Assembly (NCBI GenBank): GCA_016194905.1
Contig: JACQAP010000013.1
Location: 66,671-130,670, forward strand
Source: Betaproteobacteria bacterium
GTDB taxonomy: Bacteria; Pseudomonadota; Gammaproteobacteria; Burkholderiales; JACQAP01
Reading direction: 5' to 3'
DNA length: 64,000 bases
Positions 51,115-63,898 of the stretch are shown piece after piece. Made by a program: the position numbers and the translations under genes. Below the pieces are notes generated by a model, which was given only the letters and a program-made list of their open reading frames with translations, had not been told where the DNA came from and ran no database searches. Every line of letters starts with the position of its first letter. Positions within the stretch are counted from its first letter, which is position 1.

Positions 51115-51504
51115 ATGCCGACTTTCGCGCGCTCGCGCTACTTTGTCCTCGCAACCGATGTGAAGCCCTACAGTCCGGCGAACCACACCGGCACCGTGAA
51201 CCGCCGGCTGATCGGCCAGGAGAATGTCGGCGCCCGGCAGGTCGAAGTCGTGCTGGGGATGATCGAGAAGGGTCGCGGCGCGTTGCCGCACTCGCATCCC
51301 GGGATCGAACAGGTGTGCTACCTCCTTGAGGGCCGGGCTCGCGCCGAGGTCGGCGGGGAGACCTGCGAGATGGAACCCGGCGACTGCTGCTTCTTTCCGC
51401 CGGATATGCCGCATGTCTTTACCGCCATCGGCGATCAGCCCGCGAAAGTGTTGGTGATCTATTCGCCGCCGTACGGCGAAGACCCGGACAAGGTGAGGCG
51501 CTGA
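51115..51504 (+). CDS. Cupin domain protein
   Basis: A 129-residue single cupin. The metal site motif is LPHSHPGIEQVCYLLEGRARAEV (H, H, E) and the second motif PPDMPHVFTA. Small cupins act as isomerases, oxygenases or sensors. It starts 12 bases after the oxidoreductase gene and four bases before the Bug receptor gene. Confidence 0.85.
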   Translation: MPTFARSRYFVLATDVKPYSPANHTGTVNRRLIGQENVGARQVEVVLGMIEKGRGALPHSHPGIEQVCYLLEGRARAEVGGETCEMEPGDCCFFPPDMPHVFTAIGDQPAKVLVIYSPPYGEDPDKVRR

Positions 51505-51507
51505 CCG

Positions 51508-52491
51508 ATGCCGCACGCACGACGGGACATCGGGTCGCGGATCGCCGCGCTGGTTTTCGCAACCTGGGTGGGGTGCATTCCGTCCCTGTTCGCCGCCGAG
51601 AAATATCCTTCCAAGCCGATCCGGCTGGTCATCCCGTTTGCCGCGGGCAGCGCCACCGATGCCGCGGGCCGGATCCTGGCGCAAGCATTGTCGCAACGCC
51701 TCGGGCAAAGCGTGATCGTCGACAATCGCGCCGGCGCCAATGGGCAGATCGCCGCCATGCTGGTTTCGCAAAGCCCGGCCGATGGCTATACGCTGTTCAT
51801 GACCACGAATTCGACGCACAGTGCGAATCCGCATCTTTACAAAAGCCTCCCCTACGATCCGGTCAAGGATTTCGAGCCGATCGCGCGCGTCGGCACGCTT
51901 GCATTCATGCTGGTGGTGAACCCCGATCTGCCGGTCGGCAATACCAGGGAACTCATCGCCTACGCCATCGCGCATCCCGGGCAGCTTTCCTATGGCACGG
52001 CAAGCACTGCTTCGCTCGTCGGCGCGGAAACCATCAACGCGATGGCTCATACGGAACTCGTCGGCGTCGGCTACAAGGCGAGCCCGCAGGCGATTCTCGA
52101 CCTGGTCGCGGGACGGCTGCAGCTCATGGTCGCCGACTTCGCCACCGCGATGCCGCAGGTCAGGACCGGCAAGCTCAGGGTGCTGGCAGTCACGACCGCA
52201 AAACGCTCGGCCCTGCTCCCCGGCGTGCCGCCCATCGCGGAGACGTTGAAGGGTTTCGACATGACCTCATGGAACGGGCTGTTCGCCCCGGCCGGCACAC
52301 CGCAGCCGATCGTGGCTCGGCTGGTGCACGAAACCCTGGCCAGTCTCGCGCAATCCGACGTAAAGGACCGACTCGCCGCGATCGGATTCGAAGTGGACCC
52401 GCTGGATTCGGTTGCGTTCGGCCGCTACGTGCGCGAGCAGCTCGATACCTGGGGTAAACTCATTCGCGCCGCAAAAATCCAACCCGAATAA
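51508..52491 (+). CDS. Bug-family tripartite tricarboxylate transporter substrate-binding protein
   Basis: A 327-residue periplasmic receptor (signal ending SLFAAEKYPSKPIRLV). Conserved FAAGSATDAAGR and VDNRAGANGQIAA motifs. Directly downstream of the cupin gene and 10 bases before the CoA-transferase gene, so it probably imports the acid that the following enzymes activate. No TctAB pair in the window. Confidence 0.9.
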   Translation: MPHARRDIGSRIAALVFATWVGCIPSLFAAEKYPSKPIRLVIPFAAGSATDAAGRILAQALSQRLGQSVIVDNRAGANGQIAAMLVSQSPADGYTLFMTTNSTHSANPHLYKSLPYDPVKDFEPIARVGTLAFMLVVNPDLPVGNTRELIAYAIAHPGQLSYGTASTASLVGAETINAMAHTELVGVGYKASPQAILDLVAGRLQLMVADFATAMPQVRTGKLRVLAVTTAKRSALLPGVPPIAETLKGFDMTSWNGLFAPAGTPQPIVARLVHETLASLAQSDVKDRLAAIGFEVDPLDSVAFGRYVREQLDTWGKLIRAAKIQPE

Positions 52492-52501
52492 CACCACGCA
52501 A

Positions 52502-53689
52502 ATGCCAGGTCCATTGGAAGGGGTGAAGGTTCTCGACCTCACCACCGTCGTCATGGGTCCGTACGCGACCCAGATCCTCGCCGAACTCGGCGCCGACGTC
52601 ATCAAAATCGAATCCCACGAAGGCGATAACATGCGCCATCCCGGTCCGATGAAGAATCCGGGCATGGGCTACATGTTTCTCGGCCTGAACCGCGGCAAGC
52701 GCGGCATCGTGCTCGATCTGAAAAAACCGGAAGGTCGCGCGGCGCTGCTGCGCCTGATTGCGGATGCCGATGTGCTGATCTACAACGTGCGCCCGCAGGC
52801 AATGGCCCGCCTCGGACTTTCCTACGAGGAAGTCGGCAAGCTGAATCCGCGCATCCTTTACGTCGGCGCTTACGGCTATTCGCAGAAAGGTCCGTACGCG
52901 GCAAAGGCGGCTTACGATGATCTGATCCAGGGCATCTCGGGCGTGCCCTGGCTGGTGTCGCAGACCGGCGCGAATCCGAACTACGCGCCGGTGAACCTCG
53001 CCGACCGGCTGACCGGCCTCCACGCGGTCTACACCGTCACCGCGGCGCTGTTCCAGCGCAGCCGCACTGGCCGCGGCCAGTCGATCGAAGTGCCGATGTT
53101 CGAATCCGTCGCGCACTTCGTGCTTGGCGATCATCTCGCCGGATTTTCATGGGATCCGCCGGATGGTGCCGGCGGCTACCAGCGCCTGCTCGCGCGGCGG
53201 CCGTATCCGACCAGCGACGGTTACCTGTGCGTGCTGGTCTACAACGACAGGCAATGGAAGAGTTTCCTCGGCGCCATCGGTCGCCCGGAACTGATGCAGG
53301 ACCCGCGCTACGCCACGCAGGCAAATCGCGCGGCGAATATCCGCGACATCTACGCGTTTCTGGCCGACTTGTTCAGGACGCGCACCACCGCGGAGTGGAT
53401 GGCATTGCTGGAAAGCATCGACATTCCGGTCGCGCGCATGAACTCGATCGAAGACGTGGTGAACGATCCTCACCTTTCGCAGAGCGGATTTTTCGTGACC
53501 GAAGATCATCCAAGCGAAGGGCGGCTCCGCGCGATGCGCACGCCCACGAACTGGTCGGAATCGCAGCCGGGTTCGCCGCGGCACGCGCCGCGACTCGGCG
53601 AACACTCCGCCGAAGTGTTGCGCGAGGCGGGTTACAGCGATGGTGAAATTGCGGAACTGGCAAGAAAGGGCGTCACAAAATTGATGTGA
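52502..53689 (+). CDS. Class III (CaiB/BaiF) CoA-transferase
   Basis: A 395-residue CoA-transferase. The catalytic aspartate is D168 in NLADRLTGLHAV, preceded by the family start LEGVKVLDLTTVVMGPYATQ. Such enzymes transfer CoA from a CoA ester to a free acid by a glutamyl/aspartyl anhydride route. Start ATG 52502; the 90-base upstream in-frame extension lies in the receptor gene. Likely acts before the acyl-CoA dehydrogenase encoded next. Confidence 0.92.
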   Translation: MPGPLEGVKVLDLTTVVMGPYATQILAELGADVIKIESHEGDNMRHPGPMKNPGMGYMFLGLNRGKRGIVLDLKKPEGRAALLRLIADADVLIYNVRPQAMARLGLSYEEVGKLNPRILYVGAYGYSQKGPYAAKAAYDDLIQGISGVPWLVSQTGANPNYAPVNLADRLTGLHAVYTVTAALFQRSRTGRGQSIEVPMFESVAHFVLGDHLAGFSWDPPDGAGGYQRLLARRPYPTSDGYLCVLVYNDRQWKSFLGAIGRPELMQDPRYATQANRAANIRDIYAFLADLFRTRTTAEWMALLESIDIPVARMNSIEDVVNDPHLSQSGFFVTEDHPSEGRLRAMRTPTNWSESQPGSPRHAPRLGEHSAEVLREAGYSDGEIAELARKGVTKLM

Positions 53690-53733
53690 TGGTCAAGTTT
53701 ATGCAACGGAGAAAACTCGAGAACCACAAATCT

Positions 53734-53835
53734 CACCACGAAGAAACGAAGAACACAAAGGAACACGAAGAAATGCGAGATCAGATAGTAGGTTCTCTTC
53801 GTGAATCTTCGTGCTCTTCGTTTCTTCGTGGTGAG
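53734..53835. repeat. Inverted pair of CACGAAG-type tandem repeats
   Basis: Purine-rich units at 53734-53772 (ACCACGAAG AAACGAAG AACACAAAG GAACACGAAG) face pyrimidine-rich complements at 53795-53835 (CTTCGTGAAT CTTCGTGCT CTTCGTTT CTTCGTGGT). About 20 bases lie between, so the transcript would fold into a long hairpin between the CoA-transferase and dehydrogenase genes. Confidence 0.7.
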
Positions 53836-53885
53836 TCTTTCGATTGGAAGCAGCCCCTGTTCAGGGTCCACTAGCCGCCACCTCG

Positions 53886-55046
53886 ATGGATTTTTCTTTT
53901 ACTTCCGAACAACTGGCCATCACAGACGCAATTGCGAAGCTGTGCAGGAAATTTGACGCGCAGTACTGGCTGGAGCGCGACCGCAACGGCGGTTTTCCGG
54001 AGGACTTTTACCGTGCGGTCGCCGAGGCTGGCTGGCTCGGCGTCGCGATGCCGCAGCAGTACGGCGGCGCCGGACTGGGCATCACCGAAGCTGCGCTGAT
54101 GATGCAGGCCATCAGCGAATCGGGTGCCGGCTTTTCCGGCGCGTCGGCCGTGCACATGAACATCTTCGGCCTCAATCCCGTGGTGGTGTTCGGAACCGAA
54201 CAGCAGAAGAGCCGCTGGTTGCCGGCACTGATCCGAGGCGAGCAGAAAGCCTGCTTCGCCGTGACGGAACCCAATGCGGGACTCAATACCGCGAAGATCG
54301 CGACCACGGCGCGCCGCGACGGCGAGCACTATATTCTGCGCGGACAGAAAATCTGGATTTCCACCGCGCAGGTCGCGGACAAGATGCTGGTGCTGGCGCG
54401 CACCGCCGTAACCAGCGGGAAGCCGACCGACGGCCTGTCGCTGTTCTATACCGATCTGGACCGGCGCTTCGTCGAGGCGCGCGAGATCGACAAGATGGGG
54501 CGCAAGGCCGTCGACTCGAACCTGCTGTTCATCGAGGACCTGCCGGTGCCGGCGGACGATCGCGTCGGCGAGGAAGGCAAGGGTTTCGATTACATCCTGC
54601 ACGGGCTGAACCCCGAGCGCATCCTGATCGCAGCCGAAGCGATCGGCCTGGGCCGCGCCGCACTGCGGCGCGCGGTCGCCTATGCGAAGGAGCGCGTGGT
54701 CTTCGATCGGCCGATCGGCCAGAACCAGGCCATCCAGCACCCGTTGGCGCGCTGCTGGATGGAACTGGAAGCCGCGAATCTGATGGTGTTCAAGGCGGCG
54801 TCGCTGCATGACCGCGGTGAACCATGCGGGGCGGAATCGAATGGGGCGAAATATCTGGCCGCGGAAGCCTGCTTCCATTCCTGCGAGCAGGCAATGCTGA
54901 CGCACGGCGGCATGGGCTATGCGAAGGAGTACCACATCGAACGTTACCTGCGGGAAGCGATGATCCCGCGGCTCGCGCCGGTCAGCCCGCAACTCATTCT
55001 CTGTTTCATCGCCGAGAAGGTGCTCGGCCTGCCACGATCTTATTGA
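53886..55046 (+). CDS. Acyl-CoA dehydrogenase family protein
   Basis: A 386-residue FAD-dependent dehydrogenase with the family FAD-binding motif CFAVTEPNAGLNTAKI, the ETF-type C-terminal dimer interface and LTHGGMGYAKEYHIERYLREA at the end. It introduces the 2,3 double bond in an acyl-CoA. Start ATG 53886 (MDFSFTSEQ). It sits between the CoA-transferase and, convergently, a membrane protein gene. Confidence 0.92.
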   Translation: MDFSFTSEQLAITDAIAKLCRKFDAQYWLERDRNGGFPEDFYRAVAEAGWLGVAMPQQYGGAGLGITEAALMMQAISESGAGFSGASAVHMNIFGLNPVVVFGTEQQKSRWLPALIRGEQKACFAVTEPNAGLNTAKIATTARRDGEHYILRGQKIWISTAQVADKMLVLARTAVTSGKPTDGLSLFYTDLDRRFVEAREIDKMGRKAVDSNLLFIEDLPVPADDRVGEEGKGFDYILHGLNPERILIAAEAIGLGRAALRRAVAYAKERVVFDRPIGQNQAIQHPLARCWMELEAANLMVFKAASLHDRGEPCGAESNGAKYLAAEACFHSCEQAMLTHGGMGYAKEYHIERYLREAMIPRLAPVSPQLILCFIAEKVLGLPRSY

Positions 55047-55089
55047 ACGCCCGAGCCCTATTAGACGCCCCGGCCATACTAGAGCGAAA

Positions 55090-55719
55090 TCAGCGGTGAC
55101 CGAGCAGAACGATCGCCGAATTGATGGACAGGATCAATGCCGCGACCGCAAGGATCCAGCCGGCGGTACGCGGAGAGGACTCGAACCAGCGATCGAGCGG
55201 CACGTGCATTTTATCGGCGCCTTTGGCGATCTGCCGCGACGAATACCAGCGGTTTGCGCGCATTTCGAGAGCGCCGAGCGCTCGCGGAAAAAATCCGAGA
55301 ATGATGCCGATCGCTATCGCCAGTACGCTGCCGACGATTAGCAACGTTGCAAGGCTTTGAATGCCCCAGTGTCCGATGACAGAAAAACGCCTGGCGCCAA
55401 ATACCGAAGCCACGGCGGCGGCGTCTACCTTCACCACCAGCATGACTATCGAGAATGTCCCGCCGATGATGAAGAGGGCGCCGAACCAGCGCCGGTACTT
55501 GTAGACGAACGGTTCGATTTCATGCCGCGCTTCCATCGGCTCGAGCTTCTTCCGCGCCGAGACCCAGCGATTCATCGGACCGAACAGACGGAAAACCCGG
55601 ACCCGGAAAACGATCAATCCGATTCCCATGCCGACGCCGAAAATGCCCGAAACCAGAAAGAACAGGAAAACGACCGGAACCAGAAGCTGGTCGACCAGGT
55701 AATTGTTGAGAAGCGGCAT
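55090..55719 (-). CDS. Hypothetical membrane protein
   Basis: A 209-residue protein with four or more membrane helices (MPLLNNYLVDQLLVPVVFLFFLV at the start, others near 75, 115 and 195) and basic loops. No family recognised. Convergent with the acyl-CoA dehydrogenase and divergent from the RraA-like gene. Confidence 0.68.
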   Translation of the reverse strand: MPLLNNYLVDQLLVPVVFLFFLVSGIFGVGMGIGLIVFRVRVFRLFGPMNRWVSARKKLEPMEARHEIEPFVYKYRRWFGALFIIGGTFSIVMLVVKVDAAAVASVFGARRFSVIGHWGIQSLATLLIVGSVLAIAIGIILGFFPRALGALEMRANRWYSSRQIAKGADKMHVPLDRWFESSPRTAGWILAVAALILSINSAIVLLGHR

Positions 55720-55909
55720 GAGGCCTCCACTCTTGAGGGCAAAACCGTTAACCGTCGACATGGTCCTGCCGCGGGCCACTGACCCGGAGGTCGATCTCTC
55801 GGCGCCCGGTCGCGTGCCAAGCGGCAATTCCGCTGGCCGCACTATAAACCAAACTGTTTGTAATAAACTGGCGAGGCCGAATAGCCCGTTTCGTGAGAAT
55901 TCAATCCAA

Positions 55910-56602
55910 ATGGACACACCTTCCCTTTTTGCGCATCTGCGCCGGTTCGACACCCCTACCATCGCCAACGCGCTGGAGATCGCGCAGGGAAAACGCTCCA
56001 CCAGCGGTTTTACGCAGCAAACCTACCTGTGCGCGTTTCCGAAACTGCCGGCCATCGTCGGGTTCGCCAGAACTGCAACCATCCGCTGCTCCACGCCGTA
56101 TGACCCCGCGGTGCGCAGAAAAAACCAGATCGCCTATTACGACTATGTGGCGCAGGGAGAGCAGCCGACGATCGCGGTAATTCAGGACATCGACAGCCAG
56201 CCGGGACTCGGGGCGTTCTGGGGAGAAGTCAATACCCATGTCCATTGGGGACTGGGTTGCGTGGGGTCGCTGACCAACGGATCGATGCGCGACCTCGACG
56301 CGATGCACCCGCAGTTCCAGTGCTTCGCCGCGACGCTGTCGCCCAGTCATGCCTGGGTGCAGGTCGTCGATGTCGGCAAGCCGGTGGAAGTGCTGGGCCT
56401 GGCGGTAGGCAATGGCGACATAGTGCACGCCGACCGGCACGGTGCGATCATCATTCCACGCGACGTACTGGACAAGCTGCCGGCGGCGATCGATCTGATG
56501 GCCCGCCGCGAGAAAGTCATTCTCGACGCCGCGCGCAAACCCGGTTTCGGCGTCGCGGCTCTGCGCGAAGCCTTCGCCGCTTCCGACCAGATCAAGCAGT
56601 AA
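55910..56602 (+). CDS. RraA-like / HMG aldolase-family protein
   Basis: A 230-residue protein of the RraA/4-hydroxy-4-methyl-2-oxoglutarate aldolase family. The metal/oxyanion region is GCVGSLTNGSMRDL with R and D as usual. Members cleave HMG or oxaloacetate, or regulate RNase E. With the catabolic genes beside it an aldolase or decarboxylase role is likelier. ATG 55910 is chosen by the family start (MDTPSLFAHL). Confidence 0.82.
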   Translation: MDTPSLFAHLRRFDTPTIANALEIAQGKRSTSGFTQQTYLCAFPKLPAIVGFARTATIRCSTPYDPAVRRKNQIAYYDYVAQGEQPTIAVIQDIDSQPGLGAFWGEVNTHVHWGLGCVGSLTNGSMRDLDAMHPQFQCFAATLSPSHAWVQVVDVGKPVEVLGLAVGNGDIVHADRHGAIIIPRDVLDKLPAAIDLMARREKVILDAARKPGFGVAALREAFAASDQIKQ

Positions 56603-56616
56603 AGCTGATAGGCGTG

Positions 56617-56837
56617 AACCGCAAAGGCGCGAAGGCGCAAAGGAAGGCGAAAGGAAGGATTTCGGGAGTTGGTCTGCCATCCTTCAGAAATTTGACAGCG
56701 TTTGGAACGACTTCCGTTATGCATTTTCCAATTCTGTCGCCATGACGGACTGACCAGCGATCAACCCACGCACTTCATTAAGTGTCCCCTGCTTTTCTTT
56801 GCGTTTCCTTTGCGCCTTCGCGCCTTTGCGGTTAGTG
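56617..56837. repeat. Inverted pair of GCAAAGGC-type tandem repeats
   Basis: Plus-strand purine-rich units at 56617-56651 (ACCGCAAAGG CGCGAAGG CGCAAAGGAAGG) and their complement at 56791-56837 (TTTGCGTTTCC TTTGCGCC TTCGCGCC TTTGCGGT). The space between, about 140 bases, carries no gene. It lies between the convergent RraA-like and glgP genes. Confidence 0.7.
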
Positions 56838-56857
56838 CCTTGTTAAGGTAGAACCCG

Positions 56858-59386
<2,529 letters not shown>

Positions 59387-59691
59387 CTTTTCTCCATGGA
59401 TGGAATCGCCCTGTATCGCATCGACAGCCGCAAAAAGCGTGCGCACGCGTCGATGCGGTGCGTGGACTTTTGAAGATTGCCGACCAAGGCGAAGTCCGCG
59501 CCGGCGGCGGGTTTGCGGCGAAGAGCCGGAATCACCCCCGGCAATCCGGGGTGGGAGTATGCACCACCGGCGCACAAGGCGTCGGATAGATGCACAGGTA
59601 CGGTGCATTCCTGCGCCAGGGAAACAACCGATGCGGGAGACGATGTAAGGTTGCGAATCCGCCTAAATAAAAAGTGCTGGCCTCGCAAATG
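59387..59691. other. Gene-free space upstream of glgP
   Basis: About 305 bases between the VOC gene end and glgP start, both on the minus strand. GC-rich, with no clear promoter, repeat or RNA. A glgP promoter is presumably here. Confidence 0.4.
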
Positions 59692-60108
59692 TCATTTCGC
59701 GAACAGCATGGCCGGATTTTCGAACGACTTGAACTCGATCGCGTTGCCGCAGGGATCGAGGAAAAACATCGTCGCCTGTTCGCCAGCCTGACCCTTGAAG
59801 CGGATGTGCGGCTCGATGATGAACTCGATGCCGGCCGCTTTGAGCCTGTCGGCGAGTTTCTGCCAGGCATTCATCGGCAGCACCAGTCCGAAGTGACGCA
59901 CCGGTACATTGTCGCCGTCGACCAGGTTGGTGTCCCGAGGGCCGCCATCCGGCGAAAGATGCGCAACGATCTGGTGGCCGTGGAAATCGAAATCGACCCA
60001 CTCCGGGGATGACCGCCCCTCCGGACAGCCGAGCAATCCGCCGTAAAAAGCGCGCGCCTTGTCCAGGCTGGTGACGGGAAACGCGAGGTGGAATGGCATG
60101 ACCGGCAT
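59692..60108 (-). CDS. VOC family protein
   Basis: A 138-residue vicinal-oxygen-chelate fold protein (glyoxalase/dioxygenase-like). Metal ligand positions H in [13 protein letters not shown] in VRHFGLVLP and E in GNAIEFKSF fit. Substrate unknown. Start ATG 60108 preceded by GGGAG. Followed at some distance by the glgP gene on the same strand. Confidence 0.78.
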   Translation of the reverse strand: MPVMPFHLAFPVTSLDKARAFYGGLLGCPEGRSSPEWVDFDFHGHQIVAHLSPDGGPRDTNLVDGDNVPVRHFGLVLPMNAWQKLADRLKAAGIEFIIEPHIRFKGQAGEQATMFFLDPCGNAIEFKSFENPAMLFAK

Positions 60109-60228
60109 GGTGTTGCTCCCGATAAAAACGCAGGGCGCAGTTTACACGCAGAAACTCGCCGCGAGATCCGCCGGCAGGCAAACATCGAGTACGCCGGCGG
60201 GTCAGTAACCGCACAACTCAGCGGCTCC

Positions 60229-61023
60229 TTATCTGGACTCCGGTTTTCGCCGGCGGTAGGCTTCGACATACGGTTCGACATCGCCCGCCTGCACTGCTTG
60301 CACGGCTTCGGCGGCGGTACGGTCGATGCGCTGGGTGATGACCTCGATGCCCTGGATGGCCAGCATCTTGGTGTACTTGATGCCCGGATCCTCCCCAGCG
60401 AAGCGGATCACATCCGGATAGCGCGTAAAGTCCCGCACCCGGAACGGCTCGCGCGCCCACCAGACCTCCTGCAGATGCGCGATCTCGCGTTCCGCCCCCT
60501 TGATGCGGTAGTCGAGCCGGTCGGTGAAGGTGTAGTTGGCGAGCATGGTTTCGCCGATCAGCAGCAGCTCGACCACGACACGTTGTTAGCCGCCGCCTTC
60601 GGTAGCAAAGTGCGTGGCGATCTCGTCCGCCTCTTCGGCGTTCAGGACGTCGGCGGCCGCGCCGCCCAATCCTTCACGAAACCAGGCCGGGTCTTCGAGC
60701 CTGACGGCGATCAAATCGTCGACAAGTTCCGCGAGTTGTCCTTCCGCGGCCTGCCACTCGGGCGCCGCCGGATTCCAGTCCGGACCCAGCCCCCGGGCGA
60801 GCCCGCGGTCGGCGAGCATCGCGCGGATCGCCTTCAGTCCGGCCTGTTTGATGACCACGCAGCCGATCGCGATCGGAATTTCGGGGTCGTGGCTCGCCGC
60901 CAGCCGGGCAACGGCCTGGCCCTTCGCATCGTCCGCCAGCGCGGGCATCCCGGCCAGGTGCAGGGAAATCATCAACAGCAAGGTCCCCCGGCAAAGACCG
61001 GGTAAAAGCACTCGAATTTTCAT
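60229..61023 (-). pseudogene. Exported hypothetical protein split by an in-frame TAA
   Basis: From ATG 61023 a signal peptide (ending LAGMPALADD) and 145 residues run to a TAA at 60588-60586. The same frame then continues 118 codons to the stop at 60229. It matches the paralogue at 23061-23840 on both sides of the stop (YTFTDRL, GIKYTKMLAI), where that copy has a leucine codon. A single base change (for example TTA to TAA) would explain it. An internal GTG just after the stop could restart translation, but the signal peptide would be lost. Confidence 0.78.
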
Positions 61024-61136
61024 GGCTGCAAAGTTTAACGGCATTTGGCCGACAAGTTCGACTTGCCACGAACGGCCAATATCCGCTTAGAATTGCGCCG
61101 GGTCGCGTCGCAAACAATATTCGGGTTCCAAACCCC

Positions 61137-62987
61137 ATGCCCTGCCACCTTCTGGTCGCCGTTCTGCTCTCGAGTGTCCTGGCGATACCAGTCCAGGCTG
61201 CGATAGCCATCGGCTCCGGTCAGCAGCAGCTTCCGCTGGCGGGCAAGCTGGAGGTCCTCGAGGATCCGTCCCGCAAGCTGACGCGCGAAGACGCGGCCTC
61301 CCCCGAGGCATCATCGCGCTTCCACAAGCTGGAGGTCGCAACCGACCTGAATCTCGGCTATTCCTCTTCCGCCTACTGGCTGCGTTTCTCGGTCCTGCCC
61401 GCGCAGGATGCCCCGAGAAAATGGCTGCTGGAGATCGCTTACCCTTCGCTGGACAGCGTTGAAGTGTTTGCGCCGGATGAATCCGGGGCCTATGTCCGCA
61501 GCGAAGCGGGGGATCATCAGCGTTTCGGTGCGCGCCCGTTCCAGCATCGCAACCTGGTATTTCCGCTGTCGTTCGCATCGGGACAGACGCAGACCATCTA
61601 CACCCGGGTGGTATCGGACGGCAACCTGACGCTTCCGGTAACGTTGTGGACACCGGAGGAATTGCACCGCAGCGACCAACGCACCTACACGCTGCTGGCC
61701 TTGTATTACGGCGCGCTGATTGCGCTGGCGGCCTACAACCTGTTGCTGTATTTCAGTATCCGCGACCGCCGCTATATCGAATACGTGGCATTCGCGCTGT
61801 CGATGGCCGTCGGCCAGGCTTCGCTGAACGGCTTGGCCAATCAGTTTCTGTGGCCGGACTTGCCGGTGTGGGGAAACGCCGTCTTCCCCGCCGGGATGGC
61901 CGCCACCGGTTTTTTCGGCGCCATGTTCACCCGCAGTTTCCTGGAAACGCGGCGCATCGCGCCCGGACTGGACCGGATCATCCTGATCTGGGTGGTTCTG
62001 TTCGCGATCTGCGCTGTCGCGCCGTTCGTGTTGCCCTATCGTTTCGCGGCGGTCATGGTGTCATTGGGCGGCATTACTTTCTCGGCCATTGCGGTCGCGG
62101 CCGGCGTGCTGTGCTGGAAGCGCCGCTGTCCCGGTGCGACTTATTTTCTGGTGGCATGGACGCTGCTGCTGCTGGGCGTGGCGGTGACCGGATTGCGCAA
62201 CTTCGGCTGGCTGCCCACCACCGACCTGACCTCCTACGCTATGCAGATTGGCTCGGCACTGGAAATGCTGCTGTTGTCCTCGGCGCTCGCCAATCGCATC
62301 AACGACATGCGCAGGGAAAAAGAAAAGGCGCAGGCGGAGGCCCTGGGCGCGCACCAAGAAGTCGTCCAGACGATGCAGCGCACTGAGCAGGAGCTTGAAG
62401 GGCGCGTCTCCGCGCGCACGCGCGAACTTGCCGACTCCAATGCGCGCCTGCAGGAAAGCCAGCAGGCGTTGCACCAGCTCGCCTATCACGACAACCTTAC
62501 GGGGCTCGCCAATCGCGCGCTGATGGATGACCGCATTGCGCAAGCCATCGAGCGAGCGCGGCGCAATTTATCGATGGTCGCGATCCTGCTGGTGGACCTG
62601 GATCGATTCAAGCCCATCAACGACTCGTACGGACACGCAATCGGCGATGAGGTACTCAAGTCGATCGCCATGCGTCTGAAGGAATGCGTGCGCAGTTCGG
62701 ATACGGTGGCGCGCATAGGTGGCGACGAATTTGTGGTCGTGCTCGATATCCTGCGCTCGACGGACCACGCCGATCGCGTGGGCGCTTCGATCGCCGCATC
62801 GCTGGCCAAACCCTTCCCTGTCGGCGGCGAGCAGATCATGATCAGCGCCAGCGTCGGTCTCGCGCTTTATCCGGTGCACGGCATGGACGCGCAGTCGCTC
62901 ATCAAGAAAGCCGACCAGGCCATGTACCAGGCCAAGATCGCCAGCCGCGAAAAAAGCCAGGCGGGCGGACGCTCCTTCGCAGCCTAG
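61137..62987 (+). CDS. Diguanylate cyclase with 7TMR-DISM sensor
   Basis: A 616-residue membrane sensor. A signal peptide leads a periplasmic 7TMR-DISM extracellular domain (about 30-180). Seven transmembrane helices (about 185-390), a coiled coil (400-450) and a GGDEF domain follow. The catalytic GGDEF is at 528-532, and the inhibitory RxxD I-site at 519-522 (RSSD). It should make cyclic di-GMP in response to a periplasmic ligand. No EAL domain is present. Confidence 0.92.
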   Translation: MPCHLLVAVLLSSVLAIPVQAAIAIGSGQQQLPLAGKLEVLEDPSRKLTREDAASPEASSRFHKLEVATDLNLGYSSSAYWLRFSVLPAQDAPRKWLLEIAYPSLDSVEVFAPDESGAYVRSEAGDHQRFGARPFQHRNLVFPLSFASGQTQTIYTRVVSDGNLTLPVTLWTPEELHRSDQRTYTLLALYYGALIALAAYNLLLYFSIRDRRYIEYVAFALSMAVGQASLNGLANQFLWPDLPVWGNAVFPAGMAATGFFGAMFTRSFLETRRIAPGLDRIILIWVVLFAICAVAPFVLPYRFAAVMVSLGGITFSAIAVAAGVLCWKRRCPGATYFLVAWTLLLLGVAVTGLRNFGWLPTTDLTSYAMQIGSALEMLLLSSALANRINDMRREKEKAQAEALGAHQEVVQTMQRTEQELEGRVSARTRELADSNARLQESQQALHQLAYHDNLTGLANRALMDDRIAQAIERARRNLSMVAILLVDLDRFKPINDSYGHAIGDEVLKSIAMRLKECVRSSDTVARIGGDEFVVVLDILRSTDHADRVGASIAASLAKPFPVGGEQIMISASVGLALYPVHGMDAQSLIKKADQAMYQAKIASREKSQAGGRSFAA

Positions 62988-63132
62988 TTCCCGGAAAGTT
63001 TTCCCTGCAGTCCGAGCCCCGGTCCGAAGCGGCGCACACGACCCGGCGGGTACCGTGCGGTATCATCTTCCCTCCCGGCAGGTGGTTCGCAGCCCGTCGG
63101 CACTTATCAGAACAATTCGAGGAGATCGGGCA

Positions 63133-63888
63133 ATGGCCATACAAAACAAGGTCGCGATCGTTACCGGTGCCGGCAGCGGCATAGGCAAGGCGGCAGCGCT
63201 GGCGCTTCTGAAAGCGGGATACAGCGTGGCGCTGGCGGGCCGCCGCAACGACGTGCTGGAACAGGCGGTAAAGGAATCCGGCGCTGGATCGCGGGCTCTG
63301 GCGGTGCAGACTGACGTGAGCGACCCCCAATCGGTGAAAGCGCTGTTCGCGAAAGCGAAATCTTCTTTCGGCCGGGTCGACGTGCTGTTCAACAACGCCG
63401 GCGTCAACGCGCCGGGTGTCCCGCTCGAGGAACTGACCTTCGAGCAGTGGAAGAACGTGGTCGACATCAACCTGACCGGCATGTTCCTGTGCATCCAGGA
63501 AGCATTCCGGATCATGAAGGACCAGAATCCGCGCGGCGGTCGCATCATCAACAACGGTTCGATTTCGGCGCACGCGCCGCGCCCGAACTCGGCTCCTTAC
63601 ACCTCGACCAAGCACGGCGTGACCGGGCTGACAAAATCCGCATCCCTCGACGGACGCAAGTACGACATCGCCTGCTCGCAGATCGACATCGGCAACGCGC
63701 TGACCGAAATGGCGGCGAAAATGACCAAGGGTGTGCCGCAGGCCAACGGCGAAATCAAGGTCGAGCCGACGATCGACGTGAACCGCGTCGGCGAAGCCGT
63801 GCTCTACATGGCGAAGCAGCCGCTGGACACCAACATCCAGTTCCTCACCATCATGGCCACCAAGATGCCGTTCGTCGGCCGCGGCTGA
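63133..63888 (+). CDS. SDR-family NAD(P)-dependent oxidoreductase
   Basis: A 251-residue short-chain dehydrogenase. Cofactor motif TGAGSGIG at 11-18, NNAG at about 80, and the catalytic S143-Y156-K160 set (YTSTK). ATG 63133 fits the family start ([12 protein letters not shown]) and has AGGAGATCGGG upstream. Substrate unknown. Confidence 0.92.
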   Translation: MAIQNKVAIVTGAGSGIGKAAALALLKAGYSVALAGRRNDVLEQAVKESGAGSRALAVQTDVSDPQSVKALFAKAKSSFGRVDVLFNNAGVNAPGVPLEELTFEQWKNVVDINLTGMFLCIQEAFRIMKDQNPRGGRIINNGSISAHAPRPNSAPYTSTKHGVTGLTKSASLDGRKYDIACSQIDIGNALTEMAAKMTKGVPQANGEIKVEPTIDVNRVGEAVLYMAKQPLDTNIQFLTIMATKMPFVGRG

Positions 63889-63898
63889 CGCGCCGGAC

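Noticed and set aside
53701-53874. Short ORFs across the CACGAAG repeats
   Set aside because: They encode only repetitive Lys/Glu/Thr peptides typical of translated intergenic repeats.
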